Below are positions 8,730 through 17,117 of a stretch of DNA of 64,000 bases, piece after piece. The stretch covers positions 62,001-126,000 of the forward strand of contig NZ_JBKBHD010000001.1 of the NCBI RefSeq assembly GCF_046297875.1. The letters run 5' to 3'. The position numbers and the translations under genes are program-made. The number at the start of each line of letters is the position of its first letter. The stretch's first letter is position 1. Under the pieces are notes generated by a model. It was not told the origin of the DNA and searched no databases. It saw nothing but the letters and a program-made list of their open reading frames with translations. The stretch comes from Parvibaculum sp046297875. Its GTDB lineage: Bacteria > Pseudomonadota > Alphaproteobacteria > Parvibaculales > Parvibaculaceae.

Positions 8730-9493
8730 CGCTCAACTTTCACGCCATTCGCGCAATCTATGTTTTCGAGATGGCGCGCACCTTCCGCACGCTGATGCAG
8801 AGCATCATCTCGCCGGTGATCTCGACATCGCTCTATTTCGTGGTGTTCGGCGCGGCAATCGGCTCGCGTATCCAGGAAGTGGACGGCATTTCCTATGGCG
8901 CCTTCATCATTCCGGGCCTTATCATGCTTTCGCTTCTGACCGAGAGCATTTCCAATGCGTCCTTCGGTATCTACATGCCGAAATACTCCGGTACGATCTA
9001 CGAAATCCTCTCGGCGCCGATTTCCGCCGTCGAAACCGTGATCGCCTATGTCGGCGCGGCGGCGACGAAGTCGCTCATCCTTGGCGTACTCATTCTCATC
9101 ACCGCGCGCTTCTTCGTGGACTACGAAATACAGCATCCGTTCTGGATGGCGGCGTTTCTCGTGCTGACCGCACTCACCTTCTCGATGTTCGGGTTCATTC
9201 TGGGCATCTGGGCGGACAGTTTCGAGCGGCTGCAGGTGGTGCCGCTGCTGATCGTCATGCCGCTTACCTTTCTCGGCGGCAGCTTCTATTCGATCACCAT
9301 GCTGCCGCCCTTCTGGCAGACGGTGACGCTGTTCAATCCGGTGGTCTATCTCGTGTCGGGCTTCCGCTGGAGCTTCTACGGCTCGTCCGATGTCGGCGTG
9401 GAACTGAGCGTGATCGCCATTCTGGGCTTCCTCGCGCTCTGCACGGCGATCATCTGGTACATCTTCAGGACGGGGTATCGGCTGAAGGTGTGA
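8726..9493 (+). CDS. ABC-2 type exporter, permease
   Basis: A 255-residue inner-membrane protein with six predicted transmembrane segments and the ABC-2 signature region PLTFLGGSFYSITMLPPFWQTVTLFNPVVYL is present in order (LGGSFYSITMLP, then FNPVVYLVSGFRW). It forms a transporter with the preceding ATPase, with which it overlaps by 4 bases. Family length is normal. The neighbours (oxidoreductase, hydrolase) give no firm clue to the cargo. Confidence 0.9.
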   Translation: MTLNFHAIRAIYVFEMARTFRTLMQSIISPVISTSLYFVVFGAAIGSRIQEVDGISYGAFIIPGLIMLSLLTESISNASFGIYMPKYSGTIYEILSAPISAVETVIAYVGAAATKSLILGVLILITARFFVDYEIQHPFWMAAFLVLTALTFSMFGFILGIWADSFERLQVVPLLIVMPLTFLGGSFYSITMLPPFWQTVTLFNPVVYLVSGFRWSFYGSSDVGVELSVIAILGFLALCTAIIWYIFRTGYRLKV

Positions 9494-9535
9494 GGTTTCG
9501 TCACGTTTCAGACGACGCTCGTCAAACCCAATTGT

Positions 9536-9621
9536 GTCATGCCCGGACTTGATCCGGGCATCCAGGGATATTTGCTCCCTGCCTTGCCGCCCTGGATTGC
9601 GGGGTCAAGCCCGGCAATGAC
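9536..9621. repeat. REP-like imperfect inverted repeat
   Basis: Two 32-base arms, 9536-9567 and 9590-9621, are imperfect inverted copies: the left has GTCATGCCCGGACTTGATCC and the right ends in GGTCAAGCCCGGCAATGAC. The left arm also contains its own hairpin, GCCCGGA-CTTGA-TCCGGGC (9541-9559). Sequences of this form (ccgggcttgaccc...ggcatgac) are widespread intergenic palindromes in alphaproteobacteria. It lies between convergent genes, so it may also act as a terminator. Confidence 0.75.
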
Positions 9622-9651
9622 GATGTTGGCTAGATATGGCTTTGGCATGCT

Positions 9652-10800
9652 TCAACGCGCCGTGGCCTCCAGCTCCTTCAACCATGCGAAAATCAGCGGC
9701 GCCGCGCGGAGCATCGACTCCTCGTGGCCGGCATCGCCGACATTGACCGCTGTCGCATCCGCGCCGCGCGAGCGGAAATCTTCCTTCGCATGGGTGGCCT
9801 CTTCCGGCACGACGTCGGCATCCGCTGCGCCGTAGTAGAGTCGCACCGGCGCTTGCGGCGTCCAGCCGGTGAGGCCCGCCGCCGCAATCGTATCGAGCAG
9901 CCAGTGCGAGCCGCCTTCATCGAAGGCCGCGAGAAATTCCGGCGTGAACATCTCGCGCGGGTTCTCGGGCAGCGCGGCGACGATCTCGTCCGGCTCATGC
10001 GGTGTGCCAAAGAGCCTTTCGACAAGGGCTGCATGGTCCGCTGTCAGCGCCGTCTCGAGCGGATGGGCATAGTGATGCGCGTGGCTCCAGGCGAGATACG
10101 AGAGATAAAGCGAGTGCGAAGGCGCGCCGCCCTTCATCGCGGCGGCGAGCGAAACGTTGCGTATGTCGAGTGCAGCGGCGACGGGCGCGGCGGCTAGCAC
10201 CGCTTCTCCCCTCGCCTCCATGTCGCGCTGGGCGGCGAGCGTGACGTGGCCGCCTTGCGAGAAGCCGCTTAGAAAGACAGGTGTGCCCGGCGCGTCCGGC
10301 AATTGCCGCGCGGCGGCTATGAGCGCCGTTACCGCTGCAACATGCTCCGGCGTCACGTAATAGCCGTGGATGCGCATGCTGTCGCCAAGGCCGAGATAAT
10401 CCGGCGCGAGCAACATGTAGCCATTGCCCGCGAAGAGGATCGAAGCGGCGGCGCCCGTCACATCGAGGCGGGAGGGAACGGCCTCGCGGCTGGTCGACGT
10501 GCCGTGATGGAAACTCACGATGCGCTTCGGCGTCGTGCCGCGCGGCAGGGCGAGAAGTCCGCTTGCCATGACATGATCGCCATTTTCCAGTTCGACCGGA
10601 TAGGCGATGCGGTAGGTGTCCACCGCATGGGCGACGGGCACGCCGCCGAGCCCCGCGAGCCTCAGCAATATCCAGCTTTCGATGCGGGAATAGGTCTTGA
10701 GCGGCGTCAGTTCGATGCCGGGCGGTGCCTCGACGGGCGGCGGCGTGCCATAGCCTGCCAGCAGCACCGCAGCCGCCGCGATCCACGCACGAATGGTCAC
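9652..10800 (-). CDS. Secreted alpha/beta hydrolase (lipase-like)
   Basis: A 382-residue hydrolase starting at GTG 10800 behind a strong GGGGAGGAG site. The N-terminus MTIRAWIAAAAVLLAGYGTP looks like a lipoprotein signal, but the expected lipobox Cys is Tyr17. The core has HHGTST (oxyanion), LLAPDYLGLGDS, the nucleophile elbow GFSQGG (Ser181), and a late GDAGHEES with the probable catalytic His; YYGAADADVVPEE should carry the acid. This layout resembles secretory-lipase and related families acting on acyl esters. It should be periplasmic or extracellular. Monocistronic. Confidence 0.8.
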   Translation of the reverse strand: MTIRAWIAAAAVLLAGYGTPPPVEAPPGIELTPLKTYSRIESWILLRLAGLGGVPVAHAVDTYRIAYPVELENGDHVMASGLLALPRGTTPKRIVSFHHGTSTSREAVPSRLDVTGAAASILFAGNGYMLLAPDYLGLGDSMRIHGYYVTPEHVAAVTALIAAARQLPDAPGTPVFLSGFSQGGHVTLAAQRDMEARGEAVLAAAPVAAALDIRNVSLAAAMKGGAPSHSLYLSYLAWSHAHHYAHPLETALTADHAALVERLFGTPHEPDEIVAALPENPREMFTPEFLAAFDEGGSHWLLDTIAAAGLTGWTPQAPVRLYYGAADADVVPEEATHAKEDFRSRGADATAVNVGDAGHEESMLRAAPLIFAWLKELEATAR

Positions 10801-10867
10801 AGGCTCCTCCCCCGATATTCCTCCGTCAGAGGACTATCGGGGGTACGGGCAAGGGGTACAAGGCGGA

Positions 10868-11989
10868 TTATGCCGCCGCGTGCTCTTCCGGCCAATCGCC
10901 GACATAGACCGACTGCGGGCGGATGAGGCGGCCGACGCGTTCCTGCTCCATCACATGCGCGGTCCAGCCGGCGATGCGCGCCATGGCGAAGACGCTGGTG
11001 ACGGCATCGCGCGGGATGCCGAGCGCCTCGAGCAGCACGGCGGTGTAATACTCCATATTGGTGTCGAGGCGCTGGCCGGGCTTTGCCTTTCGGAGCGCGG
11101 CAAGTGCCGCCACTTCCACCTCGCGCGCGAAGCGGACGCGATGATTGCCATTGGTCAGGATCGTCACCGCCTTGTTGAAGACATTGGCGCGAGGGTCGCG
11201 CACCTTGTAGACGCGATGACCGAAGCCCATCAGCCTTTCGCCGGATGCGAGCGCCTTTTCAAGCCAGGGTCCGATATTCTCGCTGGTGCCGATCTCGTCC
11301 AGCATGTCGAGCACGGGGCCGGGCGCGCCGCCATGAAGCGGGCCCTTGAGCGCGCAGAGCGCGCCGACGATGGCCGAGACGGCGCCTGCGCGCGTGGCGG
11401 CAATGACTCGGGCGGTGAAGGTGGAGGCATTCATGCCGTGGTCGGCGACCGTGACCATATAGGCGTTGAGCGCTTCCACTTCGGCGGCGCTGGCGGGCGC
11501 GCCTCTCAACATATGGAGGAAATCTTCGGCGTGACCCGCCTTCGCATCCGGTGCGACGGGGGCCTTGCCCTCCGCCGCGCGGCAGAGGGCTGCCGTGAAG
11601 ACTGCGGCCGCGCCCGCAAGGCGGATGTGGTCGGGTTCGGCGCCCTCGCCCGCCTCATCGCCCAGAAGCGACAGGCCGGTGCGGAGCCCTTCGATGATGC
11701 TGCGGCTGCCGCCGAGCGACAGAAGACCAGGCACGAGCGCGAAGGCCGCGCCTCGCGCCCGGCCGAGACGCGATCGGACCTCATCCGCCGAGGGCGCCGG
11801 GTCGAGCCCCGCCGCCGCCCAGAGGGCCGATGCCGCGCCCTCGAAATCGTGGCTCGCGGCGAGTTCCTCCACTTCATGGCCCGCGACGATCAAGCGGCCG
11901 GCCTCGCCATCGACATGGCTCAGGCGGGTTTCGGCAGCCACCACATTGTCGAGGCCGCTGGCGCTGGCGGGACGGGGATTGGCACTCAT
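10868..11989 (-). CDS. Citrate synthase family protein
   Basis: A 373-residue citrate synthase. The catalytic residues are present: His in ADHGMNAST (about 184), His in MGFGHRVYKVRDPRAN (about 257) and Asp in LDTNMEYYTAVLL (about 307), and LHGGAPG and the C-terminal RIAGWTAHVMEQ are canonical. It could make citrate or 2-methylcitrate from oxaloacetate and an acyl-CoA. An ATG pair lies after AAAGGAG; the second (11989) has the better spacing. Its divergent neighbour is an HTH-citrate synthase fusion, so this gene may be that protein's target or heteromeric partner. The main TCA enzyme is probably elsewhere. Confidence 0.88.
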   Translation of the reverse strand: MSANPRPASASGLDNVVAAETRLSHVDGEAGRLIVAGHEVEELAASHDFEGAASALWAAAGLDPAPSADEVRSRLGRARGAAFALVPGLLSLGGSRSIIEGLRTGLSLLGDEAGEGAEPDHIRLAGAAAVFTAALCRAAEGKAPVAPDAKAGHAEDFLHMLRGAPASAAEVEALNAYMVTVADHGMNASTFTARVIAATRAGAVSAIVGALCALKGPLHGGAPGPVLDMLDEIGTSENIGPWLEKALASGERLMGFGHRVYKVRDPRANVFNKAVTILTNGNHRVRFAREVEVAALAALRKAKPGQRLDTNMEYYTAVLLEALGIPRDAVTSVFAMARIAGWTAHVMEQERVGRLIRPQSVYVGDWPEEHAAA

Positions 11990-12050
11990 CATCTCACTCC
12001 TTTGCTCGCTTCGGCCCGGAAGGCGGGCCCTTGACCTCAAAGCTGGAGAT

Positions 12051-12093
12051 GGGTTGATTGCTGGTCAATCTTGATTAAGATAATCAATATATA
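12051..12093. promoter_or_regulatory. Divergent promoter region with two palindromes
   Basis: Between the two divergent citrate synthase genes lie a perfect inverted repeat TTGATTA-AGA-TAATCAA (12071-12087) and a second, GATTG-CTGGT-CAATC (12056-12070), sharing the GATT half-site. A TATATA box (12088-12093) follows. The HTH-bearing gene starts 13 bases downstream, so the palindromes are good candidates for autoregulation and for control of the opposite gene. Confidence 0.6.
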
Positions 12094-12105
12094 GAAAGAC
12101 CGCTC

Positions 12106-13326
12106 ATGCCCGACGCGCCCGAAAGCCTCTACCTGACCGCTCGCGAGGCCGCAGCGGAGCTCGGCATCTCGCTGCCGACGCTCTACGCCTATGTCAGCCG
12201 CGACCTGATCCGCTCCGAGCCTGTGCCGGACAGCCGGGCGAAGCGATACCGGGCAGAGGATGTGCGGGCGTTGAAGCGGCGGCGCTCGGCGGAGGCGCAG
12301 GAGGCGGGCGCGGCGCCGGGGACGCTGAGCTTCGGACAGCCGGTGCTCGATTCAGCGATCACACTGATTGCCGACGGGCGGCTCCACTATCGCGGCTCGG
12401 ATGCGACAGCGCTTGCGAAGAATTCGAGCCTTGAGCAGGTGGCGGCGCTGCTCTGGGGCTGCCGCGATGTGCAGCCCTTCACAAAGGATGCGGTTTTCCA
12501 CCCGTCCGAGCGGCTGGCCGAGCTTGCCGCCTCGCTGTCTCGTGTGCCGCGGATCGAGCGGTGCCTGTCGCTCCTGCCGCAGGCGGCGCTCGAAGATGCG
12601 GCCGTCTACAACATGACGGATCGCGGGCTTGCCGCGACGGGCGCGCGGCTGCTGCGCTATGTGGCCGCCGTGATCGCGGGTGAAGCCCCGAGCGACAAGC
12701 CGGTGCATGAGGTTCTCACCCGCGCGCTGACGCAGGGTGAGCGGCCGGCCGCCGAACTCATCCGCACGGCGCTTGTTCTCTCCGCCGATCACGAGCTGAA
12801 TGCGTCGGCCTTCACCGTGCGCTGCGTGGCAGGCACGGGGGCGACGCTTTATGCCGCCGTGCAAGCGGGAATATGCGCGGCGCAAGGCCCTAGGCATGGC
12901 GGGCTTTCGGGCCGCGTGGAAGGTTTGTTGCTCGACATGGCGAACCGGCTCGATGTGGAAGACGCCGTGGTGCAGCGGCTGAAGGACAATGATCCGGTGC
13001 CGGGCTTCGGCCATCCGCTCTATCCGGATGGAGATCCGCGCGCGAAGGCGCTGCTCGCCATGACAAAGGAAAAGTACGGAGACGATGCGAATTTTGCGCG
13101 TGCCGAGCGCGTCATCCGTGTGATGGCCGAAGCGGGCGGGCTCAAGCCCAATATCGATTTTGCCATTGCAACAGTGGGCGCGGTGCTGCATCTGCCGCGC
13201 GGCGCGGGCCTCAGCATCTTCGTGCTGGGGCGCACCGCCGGATGGATCGGCCATGCAATGGAACAATATCGCACGGGGCTGATGATCCGCCCGCGTGCGC
13301 GCTATACCGGCGAGGCGCCGCGCTGA
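12106..13326 (+). CDS. Citrate synthase fused to an N-terminal MerR-type helix-turn-helix
   Basis: A 406-residue protein. Residues 5-60 form a MerR-like winged HTH: YLTAREAAAELGISLPTLYA, then SRDLIRSEP and RYRAEDVRALKRRR. The rest is a citrate synthase fold with LHYRGSDAT, ADHELNASAF, GFGHPLYPDGDPRAK, NIDFAIATVGAVLHLP and RTAGWIGHAMEQ. The His-His-Asp set appears present, with changed surroundings (HELNAS, GHPLYP). Such fusions are annotated in alphaproteobacteria as citrate synthase/HTH proteins; whether they catalyse, sense acyl-CoA or both is not established. Divergent from a conventional citrate synthase. Confidence 0.85.
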   Translation: MPDAPESLYLTAREAAAELGISLPTLYAYVSRDLIRSEPVPDSRAKRYRAEDVRALKRRRSAEAQEAGAAPGTLSFGQPVLDSAITLIADGRLHYRGSDATALAKNSSLEQVAALLWGCRDVQPFTKDAVFHPSERLAELAASLSRVPRIERCLSLLPQAALEDAAVYNMTDRGLAATGARLLRYVAAVIAGEAPSDKPVHEVLTRALTQGERPAAELIRTALVLSADHELNASAFTVRCVAGTGATLYAAVQAGICAAQGPRHGGLSGRVEGLLLDMANRLDVEDAVVQRLKDNDPVPGFGHPLYPDGDPRAKALLAMTKEKYGDDANFARAERVIRVMAEAGGLKPNIDFAIATVGAVLHLPRGAGLSIFVLGRTAGWIGHAMEQYRTGLMIRPRARYTGEAPR

Positions 13327-13369
13327 CGCGCATGCTAGTCTTCGCACCACAGGTTTCGGGGAGGGCATC

Positions 13370-14038
13370 ATGAGCGGAAGAACGGCACTTGTTGCAGGCG
13401 CGACGGGATTGATCGGCGGACATCTCGTACCGCTGCTTCTCGCAGATCCGGCCTATGAGAAAGTGGTGGCACTCTCGCGCCGCCCATTGCAAGGCATCGC
13501 CTCGGCAAAACTTCAGACGATCATTTCGGATTTCGATGCGCTGGATTCAGCCCTTTCAGGTATTGCCGCCGATGACGCCTTTTGTGCGCTCGGCACCACG
13601 ATCAAGGCGGCGGGCAGCCAGGAAGCATTCCGCAAGGTCGATCACGACTACATTGCCGCCTTCGCGCGTGCAGCGAAGGCGGCTGGCGCCAAACGCTTCC
13701 TCCTCGTCTCGTCGATGGGGGCGGATGCGAATTCCCCGATCTTCTATGCGCAGGTGAAGGGCGAGACCGAGCGCGCCATCCGCTCCATCGGCTTCGAATC
13801 CATGCATATCTTCCGGCCCGGTCTGCTTCTCGGAGAGCGCAAGGAAAAGCGCAGGGGCGAGGAGATCGGCGCGGCGCTGACGCCCTTCCTCAACCCGTTG
13901 ATGCTCGGGCCGCTTCGCGCCTACCGCTCGATAAAGGGAGAGACGGTGGCGCGCGCCATGAAAGGCGCCGCGCTTTCCGGGGGAGCGGGCGCCCATATCC
14001 ACACCCATGATGCGATGATGCGATTTGCAGGGGTTTGA
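13370..14038 (+). CDS. NAD(P)-binding Rossmann-fold oxidoreductase
   Basis: A 222-residue short protein with the nucleotide-binding motif VAGATGLIGGHLVPLLL at the N-terminus, then VVALSRRPL, DDAFCALGTTIKAAGS and RFLLVSSMGADANSPIFYAQVKG, the layout of atypical SDR proteins related to HTATIP2/TIP30. The YxxxK-like element is YAQVKGETE. It probably binds NADP(H); no substrate can be named. Start ATG 13370 is preceded by GGGGAGG. It lies 43 bases after the HTH-citrate synthase gene in the same direction, so co-transcription is possible. Confidence 0.8.
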   Translation: MSGRTALVAGATGLIGGHLVPLLLADPAYEKVVALSRRPLQGIASAKLQTIISDFDALDSALSGIAADDAFCALGTTIKAAGSQEAFRKVDHDYIAAFARAAKAAGAKRFLLVSSMGADANSPIFYAQVKGETERAIRSIGFESMHIFRPGLLLGERKEKRRGEEIGAALTPFLNPLMLGPLRAYRSIKGETVARAMKGAALSGGAGAHIHTHDAMMRFAGV

Positions 14039-14096
14039 TTTCGATCTCCTGTGATAGAGTTCCAAAAAAGAATTGATATCCCGGAGGCACCCCCCA

Positions 14097-15350
14097 ATGA
14101 CCGCAGAAGCGGCGGCAACGCCGGAACCGGCCGAAATCGCTGCGGCCCGGCGGCAGCGGCTCAACCTCTATCTCGGCGGACAGGCAAGCTGGTTCATCAG
14201 CCTTGGTATCCAGTTCGTCATTTTCCCCTATCTCGTGACGCAGGTGCTGAACGAGTCGCCGTCGCGCGTCGGCATTGCGCAGATGTCGCTGATGGCGCCC
14301 GCTCTCTTCTTCATGCTGCTTGGCGGCACAGTCGCCGATCATGGCGATGCACGGCGCATCCTCATCCGCGTTCACATGATCGCGACGCTGCCGCCGCTCG
14401 TGCTGGCCGGCATCTTCCTTTATGACGGGCTGACCTATCCGGTCCTCATCGTCTACGCGCTGGTGATGGGCACACTCGGCGCCTTCGCCATTCCGGCCCG
14501 CGACAGCGCGCTCACGCGCGTTGCAGAAACGGGCATCCAGCAGGCCGTCACCATGGCGATGGGCGTGCAGATGGGCTCGCAGCTTGTCGGCATGCTGTTT
14601 GCCGCGATGGCCGCGATCACCGGCACGCCCGCGCTGCTGCTGTTTCAGGCATTCGTCATGCTGACGGGGCTCTGGGCCTCGGCAAAACTCACGCCGCTTC
14701 CGCCCACCAATGTCGCGACCGCCAGCCGCTACGCGCAAATCGTCGACGGCATCAAGACGGCTGCCGCACAACCTATCGTCGCCACCGTCATCGTTCTCAA
14801 TTTCGCGGTCGGCCTCTTTTATGTCGGCAGCTTTCTTGTCGTGCTGCCTCTGATGATCCGCGAAATCTATGCGACGAGCGACGGACAGTTCACCCTGTTC
14901 TTCTCGATCATCAATATCTGCTTCTGGGGCGGCACAATCGTCGCGAATATCGCGCTCTTGCGGATCGGCCATATCCATCATCGCGGACGGGTGATGATGG
15001 GATCGCTTACAAGCGGCCTCATCATTCTGGCGCTGTTCCATTTTCCGGTGCCGTTCTGGGCGATCTGCCTGCTCGTTTTCTGGTGGGGCATCGGCGCCGG
15101 CACCACGATGACCATGGGCCGCACCATCGTGCAGACCGCCGCCTCGGGCAATCATCTCGGCCGTGTGCTTGCCGCCTATCAGCTCGGTTTCTCGGGCGGT
15201 GCGCCGCTTGGCGCGCTGATGATGGGATTGCTTGTCGGCTGGCTCGGCATTTTCGACGCCGTGCTGGTGCCCGCCACCATCATGATCGGTGTGCTGGGGC
15301 TGCTCTATCTTTTCACACCGATCTGGAGCTATCGCGCGGAAGCGGAATGA
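14097..15350 (+). CDS. MFS transporter (first of two related copies)
   Basis: A 417-residue inner-membrane protein with about 12 transmembrane segments and the MFS_3/enterobactin-exporter-like pattern (INLYLGGQ-type start, SRVGIAQMSLMAPALFFMLL, GGTVADHGDARR as the loop 2-3 motif, IPARDSALTRVAETG). It shares long blocks with the transporter at 17118 (ERVGIAQM, PARDSMLSRVA, MSQSRAIVQ versus MGRTIVQTAASG), showing an old duplication. Start ATG 14097 follows CCGGAGG. With the Baeyer-Villiger monooxygenase between the two copies, transport of a hydrophobic or ketone substrate or its product is plausible, but unproven. Confidence 0.85.
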   Translation: MTAEAAATPEPAEIAAARRQRLNLYLGGQASWFISLGIQFVIFPYLVTQVLNESPSRVGIAQMSLMAPALFFMLLGGTVADHGDARRILIRVHMIATLPPLVLAGIFLYDGLTYPVLIVYALVMGTLGAFAIPARDSALTRVAETGIQQAVTMAMGVQMGSQLVGMLFAAMAAITGTPALLLFQAFVMLTGLWASAKLTPLPPTNVATASRYAQIVDGIKTAAAQPIVATVIVLNFAVGLFYVGSFLVVLPLMIREIYATSDGQFTLFFSIINICFWGGTIVANIALLRIGHIHHRGRVMMGSLTSGLIILALFHFPVPFWAICLLVFWWGIGAGTTMTMGRTIVQTAASGNHLGRVLAAYQLGFSGGAPLGALMMGLLVGWLGIFDAVLVPATIMIGVLGLLYLFTPIWSYRAEAE

Positions 15351-15353
15351 AAA

Positions 15354-15381
15354 ACGGGCCGGCGTTCGACCGCCGGTCCGT
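15354..15381. terminator. Rho-independent-like hairpin between convergent genes
   Basis: Stem ACGGGCCGGCG (15354-15364) pairs with CGCCGGTCCGT (15371-15381), with one G-T pair and a 6-base loop. It lies just after the stop of the MFS gene and 21 bases before the stop of the convergent monooxygenase gene, so it can serve both. Confidence 0.7.
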
Positions 15382-15402
15382 TCAATTCTTCCGCAGGAGC
15401 AA

Positions 15403-16902
15403 TCAGCTTGCCAGCCGCTCCGGCTCGCGGCTCTCCGCCTTCTTCGCGGGCTTCGAGAACTCCATCGCGCCGTCTTCGACCTCGCCGAATTTCAGCGCCA
15501 TGATGTCGAGCGCGTAATTCTGATAGAGCTTCCAAGGCTTTTTCGAGCCCTGCTTCGGGAATTTGTCGACCGAACGCTGCACATAGCCGGACGAGAAATC
15601 GAGCCAGGGTTCTTCCTTCACGTCCGGGTCGTTGAGACGCGGCGTCGCCTGCTTCGTGCCCGTCTCATCCATGTGGTTGAGAAGACGGCAGACATATTCG
15701 CAGGTGAGATCGCATTTCAGCGTCCAGGAAGCATTGGTGTAGCCGAAGGCCGAAGCAAAGTTCGGCACACCGCTATACATCATGCCCTTGTAGCTCATCG
15801 TGTCGGCAAAATTGATGTGCTTGCCGTCGACATGGAGTTCGATACCGCCAAGCACCTTCAGGTTGAGGCCGGTCGCCGTTACCACGATATCGGCTTCGAG
15901 TTCCTGGCCGGACTTGAGCAGGATGCCCTTTTCGGTGAAGCGCTCTATATGATCAGTGACGACCGATGCACGGCCCTGCTTGATCGCATCGAAAAGGTCG
16001 CCATTCGGTACGAGGCAGAGGCGCTGGTCCCAGGGATTGTAGGGCGGCGTGAAATGCGTCTTCACGTCATAGTCCGGCCCGAGCTGCTCGCGCACGCCGC
16101 GCAGGATCATCTGCTTCACCTTTTCAGGTTTCCGGCGGCTCAGATTGTAGAAGAACATGCCGAGAAGCACGTTCTTCCAGCGCGTGATGCCGTAAGCGAC
16201 TTTTGCGGGCAGATTGCGGCGCAGCCAGTTCGCGACGCCGTCTTCCGCCGGGCGCGAGACGACATAAGTCGGCGTCCGCTGTAGCATGGTGACATGGGCG
16301 GCGTCCGCCGCCATTTCCGGCACCAGCGTGACCGCCGTTGCGCCGGAGCCGATCACCACAACGCGCTTGCCGGCATAGTCGAGGTCTTCCGGCCACTTCT
16401 GCGGGTGAACGAGACTGCCCATGAAGCTCTCCACACCTGCGAAGTCAGGTGTGTAGCCCTTCTCGTAATCGTAGTAGCCGCTGCACATGAAGATGAAATT
16501 CGCGGTGAGGCGCACGGGCTCCTTTGCCGCGCCGCGCTCTGTATCCACGGTCCAGACAGCATCCTCGCTCGACCAGCTTGCATGCTTCACCATATGGCCG
16601 AAGCGGATATGGCGGTCGATACCGTTGTCGGCTGCCGTCTCGCGGACATATTTCAGGATCGAAGGCCCGTCGGCGATCGCCTTCGCCTCCGTCCAGGGTT
16701 TGAAGGAATAGCCGAGCGTGTACATGTCGGAGTCCGAGCGGATGCCGGGATAACGGAAAAGATCCCAGGTGCCGCCGATGCTGTCCCGGCCTTCCAGGAT
16801 CGCATATGTCTTGCCGGGGCAGTTCTTCTGAAGATGAAAGGCAGCGCCAATGCCGGACAGACCGGCGCCGACGATCAGCACGTCGAAATGTTCATTCGTC
16901 AT
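15403..16902 (-). CDS. Flavin-containing Baeyer-Villiger monooxygenase
   Basis: A 499-residue FAD/NADPH enzyme. The first dinucleotide site GAGLSGIG is at residues 12-19, GGTWDLFRYPG follows near 43-53, the Baeyer-Villiger fingerprint FMGSLVHPQKWP spans 160-171 (FxGxxxHxxxW intact), and the second dinucleotide site VIGSGATA is at about 184-190. The size and C-terminal half resemble EthA-like enzymes that convert ketones to esters and activate thioamides. Cytosolic. Start ATG 16902 gives the family N-terminus; the frame is open upstream but carries no homology. Flanked on both sides by related MFS transporters; the resulting ester could feed the window's esterases. Confidence 0.93.
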   Translation of the reverse strand: MTNEHFDVLIVGAGLSGIGAAFHLQKNCPGKTYAILEGRDSIGGTWDLFRYPGIRSDSDMYTLGYSFKPWTEAKAIADGPSILKYVRETAADNGIDRHIRFGHMVKHASWSSEDAVWTVDTERGAAKEPVRLTANFIFMCSGYYDYEKGYTPDFAGVESFMGSLVHPQKWPEDLDYAGKRVVVIGSGATAVTLVPEMAADAAHVTMLQRTPTYVVSRPAEDGVANWLRRNLPAKVAYGITRWKNVLLGMFFYNLSRRKPEKVKQMILRGVREQLGPDYDVKTHFTPPYNPWDQRLCLVPNGDLFDAIKQGRASVVTDHIERFTEKGILLKSGQELEADIVVTATGLNLKVLGGIELHVDGKHINFADTMSYKGMMYSGVPNFASAFGYTNASWTLKCDLTCEYVCRLLNHMDETGTKQATPRLNDPDVKEEPWLDFSSGYVQRSVDKFPKQGSKKPWKLYQNYALDIMALKFGEVEDGAMEFSKPAKKAESREPERLAS

Positions 16903-17117
16903 GGGCCAACAAAGCTCCAGCGTGACGCAGGGGATAATGGAATTTCTCTGACCCTTCTCTAGCCGCTTGCGGGCCGGAATGCACTCTTTTTTATTTACAA
17001 GTTGGTAAGTAGCGGTTCCCTCCAACAGGCCCGGCCCGGAACCTGCCATTTTTGGTTTTGGCAGGGTGGGTGTAGTAAGGTTCCCGAACCAATATTCGCG
17101 TTTTCAGGGATTCGTGA

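Noticed and set aside
10793..12034. Long plus-strand frame opposite the citrate synthase
   Set aside because: It is the mirror of the strongly supported minus-strand citrate synthase and has no motif of its own.
15289..16284. Long plus-strand frame opposite the Baeyer-Villiger monooxygenase
   Set aside because: It shadows a gene with intact FAD and BVMO motifs; its protein has no recognisable domain.
17042..17065. Hairpin CCTGCCA/TGGCAGG before the second MFS gene
   Set aside because: Seven-base stem with a ten-base loop, not convincing as terminator or operator; the small GGTTC-CC-GAACC dyad nearby is likewise too short to claim.
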